From NCBI RefSeq assembly GCF_900185615.1, contig NZ_FYAK01000007.1, positions 1 through 64,000 of the forward strand: a stretch of 64,000 bases of DNA, in the 5' to 3' direction. Positions within the stretch are counted from its first letter, which is position 1. The number at the start of each line of letters is the position of its first letter. Of the stretch, positions 18,625-28,486 are shown piece after piece. This DNA is from Photobacterium malacitanum. GTDB lineage: Bacteria > Pseudomonadota > Gammaproteobacteria > Enterobacterales > Vibrionaceae. Under the pieces are notes generated by a model. It saw only the letters and a list, made by a program, of their open reading frames with translations, searched no databases and had not been told where the DNA came from. The position numbers and the translations under genes were made by a program.

Positions 18625-18807
18625 AACAGGTTTTGCTGTTACATTGGTTACGTTAGTGGTTACTTCTTTTTAGTTGTTGTTTAATTAGGTTTTTTTTTGG
18701 ACTTTTTACTTGTGTGATGTAACGCATGCTGATTTTTGCTGTTATTTTTATACGGAAAATTTACCGTGTTAGTTTGTTGTGATTCGGTTCTCATAAACTA
18801 AAAGAAA

Positions 18808-18996
18808 TTATTTTGACGCTGTTTGAACGCTATTTTTTGATAGATATGGTTTAATTTTAACCACAATGATAGTGTGATCTTGATCAGTGATATGAATTTT
18901 AAGGTGATTATTTCGAGTATTAAAAAAGTGTCTGAGTGTGATTGTCGTTGTCTTTTGTTGAGCCGAAGAGAGGCCTGTATTAAGCGTCGTTACCAT
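18808..18996 (-). CDS. Possible 62-residue hypothetical protein between chiS and the chitin operon
   Basis: A small open frame on the same strand as chiS and the chitin operon, placed between the chiS terminator and the operon promoter region. The protein is polar and basic with beta-strand-like alternation (TTITLRHFF..., HLKIHIT, TIIVVKIKP), and has no signal peptide, membrane helix or recognised domain. The ribosome site is poor (only CTAACCT before the ATG). I recall that Vibrio cholerae also has a small hypothetical gene in this position but cannot verify that this is its homologue. It may be non-coding leader or enhancer sequence. Confidence 0.3.
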   Translation of the reverse strand: MVTTLNTGLSSAQQKTTTITLRHFFNTRNNHLKIHITDQDHTIIVVKIKPYLSKNSVQTASK

Positions 18997-19040
18997 AGGT
19001 TAGTACGATAGTTACGGCGAATAAAATAAACTCAGTGCAT

Positions 19041-19069
19041 AAAAAAAGGCCCTATTAGGACCTTTTTTG
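19041..19069 (-). terminator. Terminator after chiS
   Basis: On the minus strand, AAAAAAGG(T)CCT, AAT and AGG(G)CC followed by TTTTTTT form a stem with flanking A and T runs. It is about 23 bases after the chiS stop. The A run on the other side means it could also work on the plus strand, though no plus-strand gene needs it. Confidence 0.75.
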
Positions 19070-19091
19070 TATCACTATTTAATATGTCGGC

Positions 19092-22000
19092 TTAACCATG
19101 GCTGATAATGTGGTGTAGTTTGTCACGCATGACCACCAGTTCTTGACGGGCTGTATTTGATTGTGGGCAGCGCTCCAATACATAATCAATGGTATTTATA
19201 ACGGTGCGCCAGCGCGGCGTTTTAGGCAAGGTTTCAAGCTGGAGGTATTTATCTAATGTTCGCGTTTGAAGAGTACTGCGATCTAAATAAACGCGCCATA
19301 AACCACTTTCTTCAGCTAATTCAAACTTACTTTTATGAGATTCTGCTTCCCAAAATAGTAAGGCGGCTTTCATTGAATCGACTAATAACTGGCGAATTAT
19401 TTCGGTTTTATTGTGTTCACCATCACCTAACTTATCGGCTAAGCGAGTAAACTCTCCACCCAGCTCGCGTAACTGCTGAAGATTGTTTTTGTCGCCATTG
19501 AAGGCAAATTCAGACAGTACATCAATTGCATTTTCAAGCAAATTAATACGATGATCGGCTGAAGGGCCCTGACTATCAAAGACAAACATTTGCTTGAGTC
19601 CAGACTCAATGGGTAAATTAATAACGGCGGTCATTAATTGTTGCTGTTGATCGCCAATATAATAATTTAACAGACCATTAAAGTGATGATTATCTGTGGC
19701 TGTAATCGGCAGTGGTGTTGCCAGTATATCGTCAATGGTATAACGCTCAAGTAGCTCTGGCGCACGTTTAAATAGTTTGCCTGCAGCACCATTGGCATAT
19801 CTAATTCTGCCTTCATTTTGAACACATATAATTGCTTCGTTGGTTGAATCTAATAACCCTAGTAAGCGACTTTGGGTTTCAATCAAGCCAATCTCAACTT
19901 GTTCACGTCGATGGATCTCTTGCTCTAATGCGTGGTTTTTCTGGCGTTCAATTTCTGTTTTACCCGCTTGAAGGTAAGCACGAATACGAGCAATAAGTTC
20001 TTCTTTATTAAACGGTTTAGTTAAATAGTCATTGGCGCCGCATTCAAAGCCTTTTAAGCGGTCTTGTACTTGTCCAAGTGCTGATAACATAATGATTGGC
20101 AAAGCTAATAGTGAGTAATCTTTGCGCAGTGTTGTACACACCTCATAGCCACTCATTTCAGGCATCATAATATCTAGCAAAACCAGATCGGGTTGTTGTT
20201 CAGCAATTAAAGCTAATGCTTGAGCGCCACTTTCTGCAGTTTGCACTCGATAGCCAGCAAGACGTAAGAAGTTAGTCAATATTTGTAAGTTAACTGGCTC
20301 GTCATCAACCACTAATAACCGTTCACCATCTGGATTTTCAGGTAAGTCTGACGGATCATAATTAGCCGCATTTAATAATGGTGCTTTAAAATGATTATTA
20401 TTAGGATTTGCCGCCATTGCTGCAATTTGATTGGCATTGGCTAAGTTAAGCGTGAAACTAAAGGTGGTTCCGACCATTGTTTGGCTACTGACGTACAAGC
20501 GCCCACCCATTAATTCGATTAACTGGCGACTAATAGAGAGTCCAAGTCCTGCTCCTTGACGGTAATTTGCCGTTCCGGTGTTAGCTTGAATTAATGGTTC
20601 AAAGATATGTTCTAGTTGCTCGCTTGGAATCCCTTGTCCAGTATCAACCACTTGAATACGTAATTGATGCTCTAATACTGTTGCCGATAAAATGATTTTA
20701 CCTTCAGAGGTGTATTTGATCGCATTGCCAACCAGGTTATATAGCACTTGCTCTAAGCGTTGCTCATCGGCATCAACTAAGGGCAGATCTGCTGGAATTT
20801 GATTAATAATGCGAATCGGTTTATTTCCCAATAAATGGCTTGATAACTCTAGCACTAATCGAATCGCAACCGACATATCAACCGCTTGATGATTAATAAC
20901 TAGATCACCATAACGCATCTTATGATAATCAAGTAGGTCATCGACCAAGGTCGTTAAGCGCTGACCACTGTTAATGATCATCTCTAACTGACGTCGTTGT
21001 GGCTCATGTAAGGCGCCATTAGCTCCTGCTAATAAAGATTCTGCAATACCGACCATGCCATGCAGTGGAGTGCGTAATTCATGTGATGTTGTGGCTAGAA
21101 ACTCATCTTTCATTTTATCTGCGGTTTGCAGCTCATTATTTTGTTGGCGAATAACCATCAGATTTTGTTCTAATTCTTTATTTTGCTGGCGAATAAGGCC
21201 TATTTTTTCGTGAATGGAGCGCTGCATACGCGCAAAACTGATCGCTAAGCGCCCAATTTCATCTTGGCGTTCAGTACCATCAATTTTTTGTTCTAAATCA
21301 CCACCAGATGCTTTTTCAGCCGCCCAGGTTAAGCGTAACAATGGCGCCGTAATCGAGTTTGATAGCCAATGTGAAGTAATGATCACCAAAATAATTGCGG
21401 TTACCATTGCTGCGACAAAGATTTTCTCAAGTTCAAAGATACGCGCAAATGCTTCTTTTTCTGGTAATTCCACCACCAATGCCCAGTGATTACCAAGAAT
21501 ATTTAGCGGTGAAAAAGCGCCTAATACAGGGATATTATCGTAGTTGATAAAACTACCAATGCCTGATTGTCCTGCTAAAGCTTGATCAATACTTTGGCTT
21601 TGAAGTTGAGACGGTAATTTTGCATTAGACTCAAACCGAAGTTGGTGATCACTACCCACTAAGAGTGTTTGAATATACTTAGTATTATCTTTAATTAATT
21701 CAGTGACTTTTTTATTACTTAATTCCATAAACACATAGCTGTGTAAGTAACCTTGCTGAATAATCGGGGCTGCAAACCAAGCGGTGGTATCATTATTATG
21801 GCTATTGCTACTGAAGTCAGTAAACACGACAGGCACTTGTTCAGGGCTATGTTGTGTTTGTTCTGTTTTCGCTTTGATGGCTTTAAATGTTTGCTGTAAG
21901 GCAAGATGGGTGTTGTCTTTAGCTAATAAATTGATACCAAAAAGCTGGTGGTTTTTGACTGAATAAACCACATCACCAGAGATATCGACTAACATAATAT

Positions 22001-22469
22001 CTTTGAAATCAGAGCGTTTAAGATATTCATTATAAACAGCATTATAACGCTTAAACATTAACCGATAACGCTCATGACCAATATAACCACTGTCAGCTGT
22101 TTGATCACTTTTGGTGGTTAAGGTTAAATTAAAATAATTAGCGCGACCTTGTGCGTCGAGTTGGGAATCAATATTACCAAGTTGATGGAATGCGCCAACT
22201 AAGCCATAAAAACGCCCACCACTATTATTGGATAGTTCTGAGCGGGCAAAACTCTTAACTTCAGACTCTTTAGCGGTAAAAAAACTTTGAAGTTGTTTTT
22301 GTTTATTGTCACGCAATGAGGCGAGATGATTGATACTTTGTTCGGCTAAATCTTTAGTGTGTGAATTAAGAAAATAGAGTGCCGACAATATCAATGGGGT
22401 GATACTGAGAACTAAAAAAGCCAGCATTAGTGTGTGCTGAAGACGTTTGAAGCGTTGAGTATTCTGCAT
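19092..22469 (-). CDS. chiS: ChiS, membrane hybrid sensor regulating chitin utilisation
   Basis: A 1,125-residue sensor, close to the 1,129 of Vibrio cholerae ChiS. In order: an N-terminal membrane helix (about 13-35), a large periplasmic sensor region to about 330, a second helix (about 335-360), a HAMP-like linker, a histidine kinase domain with His463 in TTSHELRTPLHG, an ATPase domain with GQGIP and GAGLGLSI, and a receiver domain with Asp766 in LLDIMMPEMSG. A C-terminal region of about 200 residues follows that in V. cholerae binds DNA. It senses chitin through the periplasmic binding protein and activates the operon downstream. I chose the ATG at 22469 to match the family N-terminus; the frame stays open to 22523. 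It stands alone, with terminators on both sides. Confidence 0.95.
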   Translation of the reverse strand: MQNTQRFKRLQHTLMLAFLVLSITPLILSALYFLNSHTKDLAEQSINHLASLRDNKQKQLQSFFTAKESEVKSFARSELSNNSGGRFYGLVGAFHQLGNIDSQLDAQGRANYFNLTLTTKSDQTADSGYIGHERYRLMFKRYNAVYNEYLKRSDFKDIMLVDISGDVVYSVKNHQLFGINLLAKDNTHLALQQTFKAIKAKTEQTQHSPEQVPVVFTDFSSNSHNNDTTAWFAAPIIQQGYLHSYVFMELSNKKVTELIKDNTKYIQTLLVGSDHQLRFESNAKLPSQLQSQSIDQALAGQSGIGSFINYDNIPVLGAFSPLNILGNHWALVVELPEKEAFARIFELEKIFVAAMVTAIILVIITSHWLSNSITAPLLRLTWAAEKASGGDLEQKIDGTERQDEIGRLAISFARMQRSIHEKIGLIRQQNKELEQNLMVIRQQNNELQTADKMKDEFLATTSHELRTPLHGMVGIAESLLAGANGALHEPQRRQLEMIINSGQRLTTLVDDLLDYHKMRYGDLVINHQAVDMSVAIRLVLELSSHLLGNKPIRIINQIPADLPLVDADEQRLEQVLYNLVGNAIKYTSEGKIILSATVLEHQLRIQVVDTGQGIPSEQLEHIFEPLIQANTGTANYRQGAGLGLSISRQLIELMGGRLYVSSQTMVGTTFSFTLNLANANQIAAMAANPNNNHFKAPLLNAANYDPSDLPENPDGERLLVVDDEPVNLQILTNFLRLAGYRVQTAESGAQALALIAEQQPDLVLLDIMMPEMSGYEVCTTLRKDYSLLALPIIMLSALGQVQDRLKGFECGANDYLTKPFNKEELIARIRAYLQAGKTEIERQKNHALEQEIHRREQVEIGLIETQSRLLGLLDSTNEAIICVQNEGRIRYANGAAGKLFKRAPELLERYTIDDILATPLPITATDNHHFNGLLNYYIGDQQQQLMTAVINLPIESGLKQMFVFDSQGPSADHRINLLENAIDVLSEFAFNGDKNNLQQLRELGGEFTRLADKLGDGEHNKTEIIRQLLVDSMKAALLFWEAESHKSKFELAEESGLWRVYLDRSTLQTRTLDKYLQLETLPKTPRWRTVINTIDYVLERCPQSNTARQELVVMRDKLHHIISHG

Positions 22470-22675
22470 TCCGGTGCCTGAATAAAAAGGTGTATTTACG
22501 GTTTTAACGGCAATAAATGCCACGTTAAAATAACCATTAAGATTTTAACGATGGTCCTTTATCGTTTTAACTCAATGTGATGAATTACAGCGTTTATACT
22601 ATATTTTTATTATGAATCAAGTTACTAGAAATAGAATCGTGTCAAAAGGCACACAATTAACAAATTTGACGTCAT

Positions 22676-22702
22676 AAAAAAGGGCAGTATTGACTGCCCT
22701 TT
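22676..22702 (-). terminator. Terminator after rsmC
   Basis: On the minus strand AAAGGGCAGT, the loop CAAT and ACTGCCCTTTTTT form a strong stem with a T run, 35 bases after the rsmC stop codon. Confidence 0.85.
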
Positions 22703-22737
22703 ATAAAATTCAAATATTGCTTATAAGTTGTTGTTAT

Positions 22738-23757
22738 CTATTTTTTAGCGCTATAAACATTGAATTTATTTGTACGAGAACTAATGTCACACTGGCCAAG
22801 ACTGGCTTCAATCAAGGGTGGATATTGTAGAAAACAGTTAGCCACAATCACTAATTCACCACCTTGAGCTAAATAATCAGGCGCTTGATTAATAAACGTT
22901 TCAGTAGCGGTATAAAATGTTTTTAGACCAGCATGAAAAGGTGGATTACTGATTAAATATTGGTAAGGGCCATTAATGTTTTTATAGACATCAGTAGCAA
23001 TAAAATTAGCCTTGAGTTGATTAACTTTAAAGGTTTCTTTAGCTGATTCAATCGCTAGTGCGCTGATATCACACACATCAAGTTCGATCTGTGGGTATTT
23101 GGCTTTCATTACCGCACCAATAACACCTGCACCGCAACCAAAATCAAGTACACGGCCATTAAGTGTTGGTAAGTTATTTAGCAGTAGCTCTGAGCCTTTA
23201 TCAAATTCACCATGGCTAAATACGCCAGGCAGTGAACGCACCGTAAGATTGACACCTGCAATACTGATCGGGTAGCTGCGGAACCATTTATTGATATCAA
23301 ATGTAGCTGCAGGTGTATCGCAACGTCCCCAGTAAAAGCTACAACGACGGGCGGAGTCATATTTGGTTAATGGGCCGTATTGAGCAAACATTTTTTCTGC
23401 GCTGCGAACACCACTGCGGTTTTCACCTACAATACAGACTTCGACACCAGCCGCAAATTTGCTCAATAACATCGACAATAAATAATCAGCTTCTGCTTTT
23501 GCTTTGGGCCAAAAAAGCAAAATCATATCAATATCTAATTCTGCATTAAGTTCAGCGCCAAAATGACAGTCAATTGCTTGGTGGTGTTCAATATCACCGA
23601 CGTAACCGTAATTGGTGGTAAATACGGTTACCGATTGTGCTATTGGAAGTAATTCTGAGGCAAAAGTATCGTTTAGTTCACCAGCAATAAGGACTTTACG
23701 GTTTTCAAAAAACGCAGATTGACGAGCAACCACTTGGCTCGCAGCGGAATAAGACAT
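22738..23757 (-). CDS. rsmC: 16S rRNA (guanine-1207-N2)-methyltransferase RsmC
   Basis: This 339-residue methyltransferase modifies G1207 of 16S rRNA in the 30S subunit, using S-adenosylmethionine. It has the duplicated layout of RsmC: a degenerate N-terminal half with VVARQSAFFENRKVLIAGEL, VGENRSGVRSAEKMF and KYDSARRCSFYWGR, and an active C-terminal half with the SAM loop VLDFGCGAGVIG (about 200-211) and the catalytic NPPFH (about 268). The reading frame could start at 23859. I chose the ATG at 23757 because MSYSAASQVV aligns with the E. coli start and GAGG precedes it. It is a single gene with its own terminator. Confidence 0.95.
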   Translation of the reverse strand: MSYSAASQVVARQSAFFENRKVLIAGELNDTFASELLPIAQSVTVFTTNYGYVGDIEHHQAIDCHFGAELNAELDIDMILLFWPKAKAEADYLLSMLLSKFAAGVEVCIVGENRSGVRSAEKMFAQYGPLTKYDSARRCSFYWGRCDTPAATFDINKWFRSYPISIAGVNLTVRSLPGVFSHGEFDKGSELLLNNLPTLNGRVLDFGCGAGVIGAVMKAKYPQIELDVCDISALAIESAKETFKVNQLKANFIATDVYKNINGPYQYLISNPPFHAGLKTFYTATETFINQAPDYLAQGGELVIVANCFLQYPPLIEASLGQCDISSRTNKFNVYSAKK

Positions 23758-23915
23758 GTAACTGGCCTCAAAATAGACATCATGGTTCAGGAACGCGGAT
23801 TGTTCCATAAATAGTGACAGATGGAAAGTCACTGGCTGTAGAACAGTAATAATCCTCATTGGCCGTTATTACCATCGCTAATAATAACGGCCTGTTAGAC
23901 GGTGATTAGTGAGGA

Positions 23916-25001
23916 TTAGTTATTATCTTGTTGTTCAAGGAAGGATTGAAACTCAACCTCATACATTTTAAACAGCACTAAAGTAACCCCGAAAATGATA
24001 GGGCCATAGATCATGCCAATTAGGCCAAATAACTGAATACCACCGATGATTGAAAAGAAGATCAACAGGGTGTTCATACTTGAACTGCCCTGCATCAGTA
24101 ATGGACGGACGATGTTATCGATAGAGCCGACAACAATTACCCCCCAACAAGCAAGGAACAGTGCCCATTGCCAATCACCAATTAGCAGTAAATACAACGA
24201 GGCTGGTAGCCAAATTAAGGCGGTGCCGACGACAGGAATTAATGATGCGAAAGCCATCATTGAGCCCCAGAATAGGCCAGGAAAACCACAGAGCCACATT
24301 GCAAATCCGCCAGCAACGCCTTGAGCGACGGCCGTTAAAAATGAACCAAGGACCGCTGACTTTGCGACTTGTTCTACTTCGTTCATTATTTCATCTTCTT
24401 GGCTGCGTGATAGTGGGATCACATGACGAATGGCCGCGATCATTTTATCGTTATCACGTAATAAGAAGAATAAGACAAATAGCATCATCATAAAATTAAC
24501 TAAGATACTGGTTGCATCACCTAATATTTTAGCGCTGATATTGAATGCTTGAGATCCGACTTGTGATGCTGTTGTCGCTATTTTTTGAATAATGACCTGT
24601 GGATCAAAATCATGGAATGGTGAGTATTTATCAATAAACGCCAACGCCCGTTGCGCATCTGGATGTGCAAAGAGTGCTTTGGGACCACCACTGGTTAACC
24701 ACTCATAACTTTCTTTAGATACTGTTGTACCTTGATGCACAATTGATGAAAACACCACTAAAAGAGGAATAACAATAATAACGGTCATAATCAGACATGA
24801 CAGCATCGCAGCAGTATTTTCACGTGTTGGCATTTTAGCTAGTAGCCGTTTATGTAATGGTGCAAATAACAGTGAAATGATAAATGCTAATACAATCGGG
24901 CCAAGATAAGGTTCGATTAATTTATAACTGGCATAAGCTGCGACAATGAGTGCCGCAATCAGCATCCAGTGGCGTGGTTCTACCTTAAAGGGTTTAGACA
25001 C
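23916..25001 (-). CDS. AI-2E family inner-membrane transporter (YdiK/PerM-like)
   Basis: An inner-membrane protein of 361 residues with seven to eight helices in the AI-2E/PerM family pattern: paired N-terminal helices (about 12-50), a third at about 65-85, a soluble segment of about 70 residues, then a dense C-terminal bundle. That bundle includes the conserved GLIGMIYGPIIFG near residue 330. The family contains TqsA (autoinducer-2 export in E. coli) and others of unknown or osmotic/ion function, so the substrate cannot be stated. The start lies only 50 bases from a Fur-box-like sequence shared with the divergent small gene at 25120, so iron control is possible. Confidence 0.88.
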   Translation of the reverse strand: MSKPFKVEPRHWMLIAALIVAAYASYKLIEPYLGPIVLAFIISLLFAPLHKRLLAKMPTRENTAAMLSCLIMTVIIVIPLLVVFSSIVHQGTTVSKESYEWLTSGGPKALFAHPDAQRALAFIDKYSPFHDFDPQVIIQKIATTASQVGSQAFNISAKILGDATSILVNFMMMLFVLFFLLRDNDKMIAAIRHVIPLSRSQEDEIMNEVEQVAKSAVLGSFLTAVAQGVAGGFAMWLCGFPGLFWGSMMAFASLIPVVGTALIWLPASLYLLLIGDWQWALFLACWGVIVVGSIDNIVRPLLMQGSSSMNTLLIFFSIIGGIQLFGLIGMIYGPIIFGVTLVLFKMYEVEFQSFLEQQDNN

Positions 25002-25051
25002 GGTATTTATCCTTTTAAAATCGACCGCTAACAGTCACTCTCACTTTAATT

Positions 25052-25070
25052 GATAAAGATTATCATTATA
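25052..25070. promoter_or_regulatory. Fur-box-like operator
   Basis: GATAAAGATTATCATTATA matches the 19-base Fur consensus GATAATGATAATCATTATC at 16 of 19 positions. It is placed between two divergent genes, 50 bases from each start (AI-2E transporter on minus, 35-residue peptide on plus). Such a match suggests repression by Fur with iron of one or both. Confidence 0.65.
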
Positions 25071-25119
25071 ATCATTAAGGTTGGTTTGATGATTATAGCC
25101 TTTATCGAGGAGATAACTT

Positions 25120-25227
25120 ATGGGATGTTGTAATTGTGGTTGTGATGACAAAAAAAAACCTAAGCCGCCGTTAGTGCTAATTGTATTAGTTCTAGTTGCT
25201 GGACTTGCAGTCTATTTTTGGCAGTAA
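25120..25227 (+). CDS. Cysteine-rich 35-residue membrane peptide, probably Fur-regulated
   Basis: I do not know a named family for this peptide. It starts MGCCNCGCDDKKKPKPP, with four cysteines in eight residues, followed by a charged/proline linker and a single membrane helix (about residues 18-33, LVLIVLVLVAGLAVYFW) that runs to the C-terminus. The ATG has a strong GAGGAGATA site six to eight bases upstream, and codon use is ordinary. A Fur-box-like sequence lies 50 bases before the start. The CC-C-C cluster could bind a metal or Fe-S centre, or be lipidated or disulfide-linked. The design resembles a tail-anchored small protein with a cytoplasmic metal-binding head; that is inference. Confidence 0.7.
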   Translation: MGCCNCGCDDKKKPKPPLVLIVLVLVAGLAVYFWQ

Positions 25228-25292
25228 ATATTCACTATATAGCATGCATTATTTATTGGTTTTATGATTAACCTAATAATAAACGGCTATCA

Positions 25293-25323
25293 TAAAAAAA
25301 GGCCACAATCAGTGACCTTTTTT
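25293..25323. terminator. Bidirectional terminator between the small peptide gene and hemL
   Basis: AAAAAAAGGCCAC, the loop AATCA and GTGACCTTTTTTT form a stem with one mismatch, with A and T runs on both sides. It can end both the plus-strand peptide transcript and the minus-strand hemL transcript. Confidence 0.75.
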
Positions 25324-25384
25324 GCATCATAGCATTAATAAAATAATGTTTTTAACAACATTGTATTATTTATTTTAATTGGCG

Positions 25385-26689
25385 CTATTTCGCTTCAGCG
25401 GCAAGGGTTGCAAAGGCAAAATCAGCCGCTTCTAGCGTTGCGTTAATTTCTTTATCGTTATGTGCCAGTGAGGTAAAGCATGCCTCATAAGCCGAAGGGG
25501 CAAGATAAACACCTTTATCTAACATCAAATTAAAGAAACGCTTGAAGCGTTCAACGTCACACTTGGTCACATCTTCATAGCAAGTCACACTATCTTGATC
25601 AATAAAGAAGAAGCCAAACATTGCGCCAACTTGGTTAACTGCTAATGGAATCCCATGTTTTTCAGCTAATGCTTTAAAGCCGTCAGCTAAACGTTTAGTG
25701 GTATTTGCAAGGCGTTTTTCATTACCTTCTTCAGTTAATACGGTTAAGCATGCATGTCCAGCAGCCATAGCGACAGGGTTACCAGATAATGTACCAGCTT
25801 GGTATACAGGTCCTGTAGGCGCGACAAATTCCATTACTTCACGGCGACCACCAAATGCACCAACAGGCATGCCACCACCAATAATTTTACCTAAGGTTGT
25901 GATGTCAGGCTTGATATTGTAATAACCTTGAGCGCCGCCTTGTGAAACACGGAAGCCTGTCATTACTTCATCTAGAATTAATAATGCACCAAATTCATCA
26001 CAAATATCACGTAAGCCTTCAAGGAAGCCCGGTAGCGGTGGAATACAGTTCATATTACCCGCAACTGGCTCTACGATAATACACGCGATTTGATCCGGTT
26101 GAGCCATAAATGCTTCGCGAACAGAGTTCAAATCGTTGTAGGTCGCAGTCAAAGTATGTTTGGCAAAATCAGCAGGAACACCTGGAGAGCTTGGTTGACC
26201 CAGAGTTAATGCACCAGAGCCTGCTTTTACTAATAGGCAATCAGCGTGGCCATGGTAACACCCTTCAAATTTAAGAATTTTGTCACGGCCAGTGAAACCT
26301 CGTGCAAGACGGATCGCACTCATGGTCGCTTCAGTGCCTGAACTTACCATGCGTACCATTTCCATTGAAGGCATCAATGTTGATACTAATTCAGCCATGG
26401 TGATTTCCATCGCTGTTGGCGCACCAAAACTTAAACCTTGCTGGGCTGCATCAATAACAGCATCACGAATAGCTGCATGGTTGTGCCCTAAAATCATTGG
26501 ACCCCATGAGCCGACGTAATCGATATAGGCATTGCCATCAGCATCAAAGATATAAGCCCCATCGGCACGTTCAATAAATAATGGTGTACCACCAACGCCG
26601 GCAAAGGCACGCACAGGTGAATTGACACCACCTGGGATTTTTTGTTGTGCTTTAGCAAATAAATCAGCTGACTTGCTTGTTTTGCTCAT
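25385..26689 (-). CDS. hemL: Glutamate-1-semialdehyde 2,1-aminomutase
   Basis: A 434-residue PLP enzyme that converts glutamate-1-semialdehyde to 5-aminolevulinate, the second step of the C5 route to haem. The PLP lysine is at residue 268 in [17 protein letters not shown]. Other family segments are [11 protein letters not shown] at the N-terminus, [20 protein letters not shown] for the phosphate, and [10 protein letters not shown] with the PLP-ring aspartate. Length is as usual for the family, and an AGGAT site precedes the ATG. It is a single-gene unit with a terminator downstream and a divergent promoter region shared with clcA. Confidence 0.97.
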   Translation of the reverse strand: MSKTSKSADLFAKAQQKIPGGVNSPVRAFAGVGGTPLFIERADGAYIFDADGNAYIDYVGSWGPMILGHNHAAIRDAVIDAAQQGLSFGAPTAMEITMAELVSTLMPSMEMVRMVSSGTEATMSAIRLARGFTGRDKILKFEGCYHGHADCLLVKAGSGALTLGQPSSPGVPADFAKHTLTATYNDLNSVREAFMAQPDQIACIIVEPVAGNMNCIPPLPGFLEGLRDICDEFGALLILDEVMTGFRVSQGGAQGYYNIKPDITTLGKIIGGGMPVGAFGGRREVMEFVAPTGPVYQAGTLSGNPVAMAAGHACLTVLTEEGNEKRLANTTKRLADGFKALAEKHGIPLAVNQVGAMFGFFFIDQDSVTCYEDVTKCDVERFKRFFNLMLDKGVYLAPSAYEACFTSLAHNDKEINATLEAADFAFATLAAEAK

Positions 26690-27008
26690 ATGAAATCCTA
26701 TAAAAAAGTAAGGCGTTGATCCAATCCACAGAATTCTCTGTCCTAATCAAGCATAGGCGAGAGAAGTGTGGGGAGTGAAGCTGTCTTATTGTACCTAAAG
26801 TGGCGCGGAAGAGAGAGTCATTTTACGGTTTAAAATGAAGCAGAATCTAAACTGGTATGACTACAATTTGCGGAACAAGTCACAGTTGCAAAGCTATTTT
26901 TCAACATTAGCAGTGTAAATCATAACCACATTGGATTAGGCTATAATACTCATCCATCCTTATCTTCTGCGCTGTAATGGCGTTATCTTTATATAATACG
27001 GCTCTCTA
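26690..27008. promoter_or_regulatory. Divergent hemL/clcA promoter region
   Basis: The 319 non-coding bases hold no open frame I would support. On the plus strand a TATAAT at 26942-26947, preceded by GGC, is a likely -10 for clcA and would give a leader of about 55 bases; no good -35 is seen 17 bases upstream. No clear operator palindrome was found. Confidence 0.4.
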
Positions 27009-28424
27009 ATGACTGAAAAATCGCGCGGTCTTCATATGCCTTTCCATCTTCAACCGAGTGGGTTAGTTAGGCGTTTTTTGACCCAGGATAAAACCCCGGT
27101 ATCTGTTCTGTTTCTTTCTGCTCTCGTCGGTATTCTTGCCGGTTTGGTCGGTACGCTATTTGAAATTGGTGTGCGATGGGTTAGTGAGCAACGAACTGTG
27201 TGGCTACGCGATGAAATTACTAGCGTGCTGCCATTATGGTTAGCCGCCTTCCTTGTTAGTGGTATCTTAGCGTTTATCGGTTATTTTTTAGTGTGTCGTT
27301 TTGCCCCTGAAGCGGGGGGCTCTGGTATTCCTGAGATTGAAGGTGCGATGGATGAAATGCGCCCTGTTCGCTGGTGGCGGGTTATTCCAGTGAAGTTCTT
27401 TGGTGGTTTAGGCGCGTTGGGCTCAGGCATGGTTTTAGGCCGTGAAGGACCGACAGTACAAATGGGCGGTAATATTGGTCGTATGATTTCCGATATTTTC
27501 CGTTTAAAAGATAAAGAAGGTCGTCACTCATTACTTGCTGCAGGTGCTGCTGGCGGTTTGGCTGCTGCGTTTAATGCCCCAATGGCGGGTATTATGTTTG
27601 TTATCGAAGAGATGCGGCCGCAATTTCGGTACAGTTTAATTTCGGTTAAATGTGTCATGATTTCGGCAATGATGTCGACGATTGTGTTTCGGTTTATTTC
27701 CGGCCAAAGTGCGGTTATTACCATGCCACAATATGATGCTCCGGCATTAACATCATTGTGGTTATTCTTGCTATTAGGGGTACTATTTGGTGGTTTTGGG
27801 GTTGTTTTCAACCGCTTAATTATTTTTACTCTCGATTGGTTTGTCAATATTCACCATAATAATCGTACTCGCTATTTAGTTACAGGTGGATTGCTAGGTG
27901 GCTGTTTCGGTCTATTATTACTGTATTTTCCAGAATTAACTGGCGGCGGTGTGTTTCTTATTCCACCGGCGACCAATGGTGATTACAGCTTAAATATGCT
28001 GTTACTGTTGTTTTTTGCGCGGATTGTGACAACATTATTGTGTTTTGGCTCGGGTGCTCCAGGGGGGATCTTTGCGCCAATGTTAGCATTAGGCACCCTG
28101 TTTGGTACGTTTTTTGGCACCGTGGCACTTGAAATGTATCCTCATTTAGGGATTGCACCGGGCTTATTTGCTATTGCTGGTATGGGAGCATTATTTGCAG
28201 CTACCGTGCGTGCTCCTATTACGGGTATTTTATTAGTTATCGAGATGACCAATAACTATCACCTCATTTTGCCATTAGTGGTAACAACATTAGGCGCAAC
28301 CATGATGGCTCAAATGCTTGGTGGTCAGCCGATTTACTCCCAATTGCTTCACCGTACCATTAAAAAAGAAAAATTAGGCCACGATTCACCACATGATGCA
28401 CCGGTTGAGACGGCTAATACTTGA
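27009..28424 (+). CDS. clcA: H+/Cl- exchange transporter ClcA
   Basis: This 471-residue CLC antiporter exchanges two chloride ions for one proton and supports extreme acid resistance. The three filter motifs are present: GSGIPEIEG (about residue 110), [11 protein letters not shown] with the gating glutamate (about 150) and [11 protein letters not shown] (about 355). The intracellular proton glutamate is in [10 protein letters not shown] (about 205). No CBS domains follow, as in E. coli ClcA. The ATG at 27009 has a weak ribosome site; an internal ATG at 27036 (MPFHLQ) is possible. erpA starts 62 bases downstream on the same strand. Confidence 0.95.
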   Translation: MTEKSRGLHMPFHLQPSGLVRRFLTQDKTPVSVLFLSALVGILAGLVGTLFEIGVRWVSEQRTVWLRDEITSVLPLWLAAFLVSGILAFIGYFLVCRFAPEAGGSGIPEIEGAMDEMRPVRWWRVIPVKFFGGLGALGSGMVLGREGPTVQMGGNIGRMISDIFRLKDKEGRHSLLAAGAAGGLAAAFNAPMAGIMFVIEEMRPQFRYSLISVKCVMISAMMSTIVFRFISGQSAVITMPQYDAPALTSLWLFLLLGVLFGGFGVVFNRLIIFTLDWFVNIHHNNRTRYLVTGGLLGGCFGLLLLYFPELTGGGVFLIPPATNGDYSLNMLLLLFFARIVTTLLCFGSGAPGGIFAPMLALGTLFGTFFGTVALEMYPHLGIAPGLFAIAGMGALFAATVRAPITGILLVIEMTNNYHLILPLVVTTLGATMMAQMLGGQPIYSQLLHRTIKKEKLGHDSPHDAPVETANT

Positions 28425-28486
28425 ACACAATAGTCAGGTATTAGATAATTAGCTTTAATTAATGGAAGTGTTTGAGAGGTTTTGTA

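Noticed and set aside
18873-18890. TGTGATCTTGATCAGTGA as a CRP site
   Set aside because: Only one half-site fits and it lies inside the small open frame, far from any promoter I can support.
22470-22523. Longer N-terminus for ChiS
   Set aside because: The extra 18 residues are not expected in the family and the internal ATG gives the length known for ChiS.
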